A model generated the notes under the pieces. It worked only from the letters and a program-made list of their open reading frames with translations, had not been told where the DNA came from and searched no databases. A stretch of DNA of 64,000 nt from Acidimicrobiia bacterium (GTDB taxonomy: Bacteria; Actinomycetota; Acidimicrobiia; Spongiisociales; ZC4RG35): contig JANQRA010000011.1 of NCBI GenBank assembly GCA_028284765.1, positions 62,001 to 126,000 on the forward strand. The letters run 5' to 3'. Position numbers and translations under genes: made by a program. Shown here piece by piece: positions 58,871 to 64,000 of this stretch (position 1 is its first letter; the number at the start of each line of letters is the position of its first letter).

Positions 58871-60796
58871 ATGTTCGCGTTCGGTGCGTTGGCCACCTTT
58901 GTCTTCCTCGCCGAGCCCCTGCCTGTAGATCCCTTCATTTACCTAGAAGCCGCCCAGGCGCCGTCGCTTGCAGACCCCAATCACTGGACGACGCGGCTTG
59001 GGATCGTGTTGCCAACGTGGTTCGTTTCGCTTGCCTTCGGCTTCTCTGAAGTCTCCTACTACCTATATCCGATCGCGATGACTGGCTTGTTTGGGGTGGC
59101 CACAATGAGTCTCGCTCGGCACTTCATGGGACGCCCGGCTGCCTTCGTGGCAGGTGCGCTGGCCGTGGTGAGTCCTTTTGTTCTTCCTTATGGCTCGCAG
59201 TTGTTGCCCGACATTGGTGCAGCGGCACTTCTGACTCTGGCGAGCTCCTTCGTGTTCAAGGCTGCGTTTGACGATGAGGGCAACTCGAGTCGGACACTTC
59301 TATTCGCCGGCGTGTTGTTCGGCATCGCATATCTGACCAGGGAGACATCCTTGCTCTGGCTGCCTGCTGGGGCCCTCATGTGTTTGGTATTGGGTTTGGG
59401 TTGGAAGAAGCTGGTGTGGATGGCGCTCGGCGCGGTCACAGCCCCCGTCGCTGAGTCCGCTTTGGGTGCCCTCTTATGGTCCGATCCGCTCGCTCGGGTC
59501 AACTCTGTGGTTGCTCGCAGCGCCAGTGACGAATCCATAACCGCCGGCGCCGAGTTGTTAGCTCGCGCCGCTCAGTCAAATCCGATCAAGAGCTTCTACG
59601 TGTTGATCGATTTGCTGAGACGTTCGGCATACGGCTGGATATCCCTGGTCGGCGGGGCGGGGCTGGTCGCCTTGACCCTTCGGAACCGACGACGCGATCA
59701 CGTCGCCTTGGTGGTTTGGTTGCTTGTCCCGTGGACCGCGCTGGCGCTATTCGGAACGATCTACAGCGAAGAATCAAGGGTGTCGATCCGGCTTGTTCTC
59801 GATCGGTACTGGGCGCCGTTCGCGCCGGTGCTGGCAATCGCGATGGTTCTCACCGGCATATGGGTGGCCCGAGCCGCTCGACGTATCGATCGGCGTGTGT
59901 TGGTAGCGGCGGGGTTGGGTGTCGCAGGCGCGATCCTGGCTGCGGGCCTGCTGGCCAGCTACGAGCGCCGATCGGATTGGTACATGTGGTTCGGCAATGA
60001 CGGCTACTGGCAACTGCGGGACACGTTGGAGCAGGTCGAGGGGAGTTCGGTCGTCTACGTCCCACCTCGGGTTGACTCGCTGGTCCGGCTGTACACATCT
60101 GATCCATGGGGGAGGTCGGTGTCGGGCGCCGAGATCAGAGGGGTCCCTGGATCGGGTGCTTCGGACGACGCCTGGCTCCTCTTCAACAGCGACGTTCAGG
60201 GGGCGGAACCATCACCTTCGGTTGTGATTGTTGCCACACCCGACCCCGCCACGCGACTCCACGGAGCTGAGGCACCATCGCCACGCTGGGTCCTCCGAGC
60301 ACCACCAGAATCAGGAGGCTGGGCAGCGGTTCAGTTGTTGGTTGTCGGTGAGTCTGGCGATGCTCCATGGAATACCCGGAGTGTGATCGACGGTGAGTGG
60401 ACCGAGGTTCTTCCGTTGGAAAACCCGAAGGTACTTGCCGAAGGAGAGCAGGCATTGTTCTTTGATTCCTCCGCCGGATATGGCGAGGAATCAGACTTGA
60501 TCTTCGTTGGGCAAGGTGTTGTGGAAGTCCGGCACACTCTCCAGGTCGATTCTGGGCCAATTGCTGTTACATGCCAGTTCTTTGATGTCGAATCCGACGA
60601 GCGGACTGACGTTGCGGCGCAGACCATGGTGGTCAGAGCCCCGAGTGAAGGCGACCACGTTTCCTACTGTCGTACGCCCGGGTTTGGAGTTTGGAGTCTG
60701 AGGAGTGTTCTGAGACTCTGGGGGCCAGCGACCGTAAACGTCACCAACGCAGTGCTGACCTTTCACCCCGAGCCCACATCCGAAGAGGTGCCCTGA
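58871..60796 (+). CDS. Polytopic membrane protein, GT-C-like (GT39 group)
   Basis: 641 residues from ATG 58871. About ten N-terminal membrane helices with PLPVDPFIYLEAAQAP early in the first loop (an Asp where GT-C enzymes hold catalytic acid), then a soluble C-terminal part of about 270 residues. The layout resembles dolichol/polyprenyl-phosphate sugar-dependent GT-C enzymes. The first helix seems to begin before the ATG (frame reads QPLLIAG before MFAFGAL) but no ATG, GTG or TTG is found upstream before a stop, so the true start may be odd or an indel may exist. It overlaps the next start by one base. Confidence 0.7.
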   Translation: MFAFGALATFVFLAEPLPVDPFIYLEAAQAPSLADPNHWTTRLGIVLPTWFVSLAFGFSEVSYYLYPIAMTGLFGVATMSLARHFMGRPAAFVAGALAVVSPFVLPYGSQLLPDIGAAALLTLASSFVFKAAFDDEGNSSRTLLFAGVLFGIAYLTRETSLLWLPAGALMCLVLGLGWKKLVWMALGAVTAPVAESALGALLWSDPLARVNSVVARSASDESITAGAELLARAAQSNPIKSFYVLIDLLRRSAYGWISLVGGAGLVALTLRNRRRDHVALVVWLLVPWTALALFGTIYSEESRVSIRLVLDRYWAPFAPVLAIAMVLTGIWVARAARRIDRRVLVAAGLGVAGAILAAGLLASYERRSDWYMWFGNDGYWQLRDTLEQVEGSSVVYVPPRVDSLVRLYTSDPWGRSVSGAEIRGVPGSGASDDAWLLFNSDVQGAEPSPSVVIVATPDPATRLHGAEAPSPRWVLRAPPESGGWAAVQLLVVGESGDAPWNTRSVIDGEWTEVLPLENPKVLAEGEQALFFDSSAGYGEESDLIFVGQGVVEVRHTLQVDSGPIAVTCQFFDVESDERTDVAAQTMVVRAPSEGDHVSYCRTPGFGVWSLRSVLRLWGPATVNVTNAVLTFHPEPTSEEVP

Positions 60797-61869
60797 TGGA
60801 ATGGCTGAGAGAGAACCCATGGCGGACTGCTTCGCTTGCATTGGGCGTGGCTCTCCTACTCTCCTTGGGAACTCTGGTGTGGAGCTCTGGCGGGGACGAT
60901 GAGGCCCCCGAATCTGCCGACACCACAACCACTTCAATCGAGACCGGTTCTTCGACGACGACCACCACTCTCGACTCCGGCACGACAACCACCCTCGGAC
61001 CAGGGACCACGTCCACGACGACGGAAAGCCCCAACCCAGGACAGCCACCCTCGGTCCTAGGGGTTCGTATCGACAACAGTCCTCAGGCTCGACCTCAGTG
61101 GGGTCTCAACCAGGCAGGTTTGCTCATCGAGTATCCGGTCGAAGGCGGCATCACCCGTTTCACGGCAGTTTTCGAGAGCGGCAACGCCGGTCTGGCCGGA
61201 CCGGTCAGGTCACTAAGACCTGTAGATGCCGATTTAGTCAGTCCGTTCACCACTGTGCTTGCGACATCCGGAGGTCAAGACTTCGTTGTTCGAGAGACTG
61301 CTGCCACCGGAATCGAGTTGGTGGTAGCCCAACTGTCATCGCTATTCCCGTCAGTCGGCAATCCGGACCCCTACGACACGTTCGTGGATCTCGAGCTGCT
61401 TAGGGACTTTGCGTCGAACGTCGAAGACGGCCCACAAGGTTTGCCCATCGGGGCGCTCCCGGCTGGGGATCAAGCCAACACTGTGACGTTGCCGTTCGAT
61501 GGCGTCAGCTTCGTCTTCGAGTCGGGGGAGTACACCCGGTTGGAGGGCTCCAACGCATTCTCCGTGCTCGATCTGAACGGCCAGAATCTCGCTCCTTTGA
61601 CTCACGAGACGCTTGTTGTTCTGTTCGCCGCCGAGCGTCCGGCTGGATATGCCGACGTCAACGGAATACCTGTTGTCACCTATGACGTGATCGGATCGGG
61701 CCGACTCCTCGTCTTCAATGGAGGCGAGGTGGTCGAGGGGACCTGGAGCCGGGCGGCGCAAGAAGATCCATATGTGTTCGAAGACATCAACGGTGTGGAG
61801 TTCGGTCTGCCGGGGGGCTCGACCTACATGGCAATCGTGCCCCGAGATCTCGAAGTGGAGATCTCTTAG
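60796..61869 (+). CDS. DUF3048-family surface protein
   Basis: 357 residues from ATG 60796, which overlaps the upstream TGA; a longer frame from 60691 lies in the previous gene. Signal anchor (TASLALGVALLLSLGTLVW), Thr-rich linker (about 35-75), then the DUF3048 (YerB-like) domain: VLGVRIDNSPQARPQWGLNQAGLLIEYPVEGGITRFTAVFES, AGPVRSLRPVDADLVSPF and the C-terminal strand block. Function of the family is unknown; it is usually found with cell-envelope genes. Same operon as the GT-C-like gene. Confidence 0.88.
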   Translation: MEWLRENPWRTASLALGVALLLSLGTLVWSSGGDDEAPESADTTTTSIETGSSTTTTTLDSGTTTTLGPGTTSTTTESPNPGQPPSVLGVRIDNSPQARPQWGLNQAGLLIEYPVEGGITRFTAVFESGNAGLAGPVRSLRPVDADLVSPFTTVLATSGGQDFVVRETAATGIELVVAQLSSLFPSVGNPDPYDTFVDLELLRDFASNVEDGPQGLPIGALPAGDQANTVTLPFDGVSFVFESGEYTRLEGSNAFSVLDLNGQNLAPLTHETLVVLFAAERPAGYADVNGIPVVTYDVIGSGRLLVFNGGEVVEGTWSRAAQEDPYVFEDINGVEFGLPGGSTYMAIVPRDLEVEIS

Positions 61870-61890
61870 TTACTCAAGAAACTCTGCAAA

Positions 61891-63036
61891 ATGACCGATG
61901 AATCCAATGCACGTTCAACAGTTGGATATTCGATCTTGCGTCGACCGTTCTTAACGACCCTCGCGATCACCGCCTTCCTCATGATTGGCGGTGCTGTCCT
62001 CGCGTCTGGATTTGATCCAGAAGACATGGCTTTTCCGGTAGGTGGGGACGATTACCGAATCACAGATTCCTTTGGCGACTGTCGAGACGGATGTTCCCGA
62101 CTCCACGAGGGTGTCGACATCATGGCTCCGGAGGGTGCGCCTGTTTACGCGGTGGCCGATGGAGTCGCTGAATGGGTCAGCCCGAACCAAGACCTGTGCT
62201 GCCGTCTTCAGATCGACCATGGCGATGGGTGGATCACTCGGTACATCCATCTCTTGGACGATCGGACTGACTCGAACGGCAACTTCATCTGGAACGACGA
62301 TCAGTTCTGGGGGATCGCACCCGGAATAGAGGACGGGACACCCATCTCCAAGGGTCAGCTGATCGGATGGGTCGGAGACTCTGGGAATGCTCCCGAGGGA
62401 GTGACCCACCTCCACTTTGAGTTGAGGCGCAAGACAGGCGATTCATGGAAGTCGACTCCTCTGGATTCATATCAGTATCTGCTGTTGGCGGAGATGTCCT
62501 ACAACGGCCAGTTCTATGACGACGACGGCAACACTCATGAGAACGACATCGAGAAGATCTTCGCTGCTGACATCACCCGTGGATGTAACCCGCCTACCAA
62601 CAATCGCTACTGCCCCGACGCCCCGGTGAGCAGGGGAGCGATGGCAGCGTTCATCAATCGGACGCTCGGCCTGCCGGCTGCCACTCAGGACTACTTCTCG
62701 GATGACAACGGCAACATCTTCGAAGGTGACATCAACGCCATCACTGAGGCCGGCATCGGATTCGGTTGCGGCAACGACTCGTACTGCCCGGATGACGACC
62801 TGCTCAGGGAAGAGTTCGCCGAGATGTTCACACGAGCGTTCGGGTACACGAATCCCGGTGGCGACGACTTCTTCACCGACGACAACGACAGCGCCTATGA
62901 AGAGTCGATAAACGCCCTGAAGGTTGCCGATGTCACCAAAGGTTGCAACCCGCCCGACAACGATCGGTTCTGCCCGTATCTACCCGTCGACCGCGCTGCG
63001 ATGGCCTCGTTCTTTGTGAGGGCACTCGATCTCTGA
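61891..63036 (+). CDS. M23 peptidase-like protein with three cysteine-type SLH repeats
   Basis: 381 residues. Signal anchor (LTTLAITAFLMIGGAVLASG), an M23 (LytM/lysostaphin-type) domain with zinc ligands in RLHEGVDIMAP (His about 71 and Asp) and GVTHLHFELRR (His about 172), then three SLH-like repeats with GCNPP...YCP motifs and one variant repeat (GFGCGNDSYCPDDD). It probably cuts peptidoglycan cross-links at the wall, held there by the repeats. The start is 21 bases after the DUF3048 stop, so they are likely co-transcribed. Confidence 0.9.
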   Translation: MTDESNARSTVGYSILRRPFLTTLAITAFLMIGGAVLASGFDPEDMAFPVGGDDYRITDSFGDCRDGCSRLHEGVDIMAPEGAPVYAVADGVAEWVSPNQDLCCRLQIDHGDGWITRYIHLLDDRTDSNGNFIWNDDQFWGIAPGIEDGTPISKGQLIGWVGDSGNAPEGVTHLHFELRRKTGDSWKSTPLDSYQYLLLAEMSYNGQFYDDDGNTHENDIEKIFAADITRGCNPPTNNRYCPDAPVSRGAMAAFINRTLGLPAATQDYFSDDNGNIFEGDINAITEAGIGFGCGNDSYCPDDDLLREEFAEMFTRAFGYTNPGGDDFFTDDNDSAYEESINALKVADVTKGCNPPDNDRFCPYLPVDRAAMASFFVRALDL

Positions 63037-63074
63037 CCTCTGCTGAGCCTTAGGGGCTTTCTAAGCTTCTGTGC

Positions 63075-63677
63075 GTGGAGAGCTACGAGAGGCTGTATAG
63101 CGAAGGCGGTTTCGGGTACGAGGCCGATCGGGCCAAGTGGGTCGAGTTCGTCGCCGAGCACTACGTCGCCGAGTTTGATCTTCTGCCGCCTAGGCAACGT
63201 ATGAAGAGAGCGCCCCGTCCCACCCTCCTCGACCTTCCTTGTGGCAATGGCTTCTGGACCGCAGTGTTGTCTGAATTGGGCTTTGACGCTCGGGGCGTAG
63301 ATCTCTCAGAAGCCGGGGTCGAGGCGGCGAGAACGAGCTACCCCGATCTCCAATTCGACGTTGGCAATGCTGAGGAGCCGCTACCTGTTGGTGATGCGAA
63401 GTTCGACGTGGTGTTTTCTCGCGCAATCACCCACCTCCACCGGGAGACCCTCGACCGACCCGGCACATACGCGATGGTTGCGAACCTGATGAGCTACGTT
63501 GCTCCCAAGGGCCAGTTGCTCGTCTCGTACTACAGCAAGCGGGACGGTGGCAGCACTGCTCACCACCACTATCACCCGGTCTCCGATCTTGTCGCTCTCT
63601 ATGAGCGCGTCGGTGATGTCTGGCATGTCGACGTTGTGAACAACTTCGTGCAGCTCTCCGTGCGTCACCGGGCCTAG
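63075..63677 (+). CDS. Class I SAM-dependent methyltransferase
   Basis: 200 residues from GTG 63075. Rossmann methyltransferase: motif I LLDLPCGNGFWTAVLSELGF, motif II acidic end ARGVDLSEAGVEAART, then NAEEPLPVGDAKFDVVFSRAITH as motif IV. The acceptor is unknown. Last stop overlaps the next gene start by one base. The 38 bases before it hold a weak inverted repeat (CTTAG...CTAAG, 63049-63065). Confidence 0.85.
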   Translation: MESYERLYSEGGFGYEADRAKWVEFVAEHYVAEFDLLPPRQRMKRAPRPTLLDLPCGNGFWTAVLSELGFDARGVDLSEAGVEAARTSYPDLQFDVGNAEEPLPVGDAKFDVVFSRAITHLHRETLDRPGTYAMVANLMSYVAPKGQLLVSYYSKRDGGSTAHHHYHPVSDLVALYERVGDVWHVDVVNNFVQLSVRHRA

Positions 63678-64000
63678 TGGTCGGAGCCGCGGCCGAACGC
63701 TGGAGTTGGTGGTCCCAACTCACCGGGTTCGTTTCAGCTGTCGCCGTGGTATCCGGGGTTGTCTACCTCTTCATCATTGTTTGGGCCACGACTGGTAGCG
63801 CTTCGACACCAGGTCCGATCCGAACCCTGTTTGTGCTCGTGGCGGCGGTACTTGCCGTCCTCTTGGGGCGACCGTCTGGAGCCTGGAGACGCGGAGCGAT
63901 CATTGGCGTCGGGCTCATATTGATCGCCGTGGTCGGTGTCGAATTCGTCGGCCAGAATCCCAGCTTGGGTGTCGGTCAGCTTGGCGCCCTGGTTGGAGCG
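63677..64000 (+). CDS. Multi-pass membrane protein, partial at right edge
   Basis: Starts at GTG 63677, overlapping the methyltransferase TAG by one base, and runs open to the window end (108 codons). Three hydrophobic helices are visible (FVSAVAVVSGVVYLFIIVWA, TLFVLVAAVLAVLLG, AIIGVGLILIAVVGVEFVG). The family cannot be named from this fragment. Confidence 0.65.
   Translation, partial: MVGAAAERWSWWSQLTGFVSAVAVVSGVVYLFIIVWATTGSASTPGPIRTLFVLVAAVLAVLLGRPSGAWRRGAIIGVGLILIAVVGVEFVGQNPSLGVGQLGALVGA

Noticed and set aside
1-64000. tRNA, rRNA, prophage, insertion sequence or integron
   Set aside because: None seen: no transposase or integrase frames, no terminal inverted repeats at gene borders, and no intergenic space for RNA operons.

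Overview
The window looks like chromosome from a high-GC actinobacterium, most likely of the class Acidimicrobiia or a close relative. This rests on F420-type luciferase-like oxidoreductases, many GTG and TTG starts, SUF iron-sulfur genes with SufU, secreted proteins with threonine-rich linkers after the signal anchor, and S-layer-homology-like repeats with a paired-cysteine motif (GCNPP...FCP). The taxonomic call is an inference from gene content. No rRNA, tRNA, CRISPR array, phage or insertion sequence was seen. Gene density is very high, no gene-free stretch exceeds 300 bases, and many neighbours overlap by ATGA or GTGA.

Layout. 1-8 kb: housekeeping and small secreted proteins (partial epimerase, exported proteins, tandem GNAT, PEBP lipoprotein, glyoxalase-like protein, RibD-type reductase, RpoD-like sigma factor, putative glycoside hydrolase). 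8-20 kb: iron-sulfur assembly (sufD, Rieske ferredoxin, sufC; then sufU, sufS and a second sufC on the other strand), an M42 peptidase, fumC, and a 4.3 kb gene for a surface protein lying between sufS and sufU. 20-25 kb: YbaK deacylase coupled to a frame-disrupted membrane protein, two F420-type oxidoreductases, and a TetR regulator divergent from an acyl-CoA dehydrogenase with palindromic operator-like sites between them. 25-30 kb: subtilase with its HxlR regulator, and a three-gene operon of unknown function. 30-36 kb: lipoate metabolism (lpdA, lipoyl E2, a fused LipB-LipA protein, M24 peptidase). 36-38.6 kb: sulfate activation (cysD, cysN, cysC).

38.6-44.6 kb is a seven-gene minus-strand operon: MauE-like and MauD-like redox proteins, a Tat-exported cysteine-rich MauA-like domain fused to propeller-type repeats, a membrane protein, a small protein, and two proteins with cysteine-type SLH repeats, one carrying VanW. 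No MauB or MauG is present, so this is not a normal methylamine dehydrogenase locus.

44.6-61 kb is a surface-polysaccharide locus: GT4 and CgeB-type glycosyltransferases, a 1287-residue GT-GT-heparinase fusion, a separate heparinase II/III, an ABC-2 exporter whose ATPase carries a sulfotransferase-like region and Sel1 repeats, UDP-GlcNAc 2-epimerase, and a polytopic GT-C-like protein. With cysDNC as PAPS source, the locus may make and export a sulfated glycan, which is an inference. 61-64 kb: a DUF3048 protein, an M23 peptidase with SLH-like repeats, a methyltransferase, and a partial membrane protein at the right edge.
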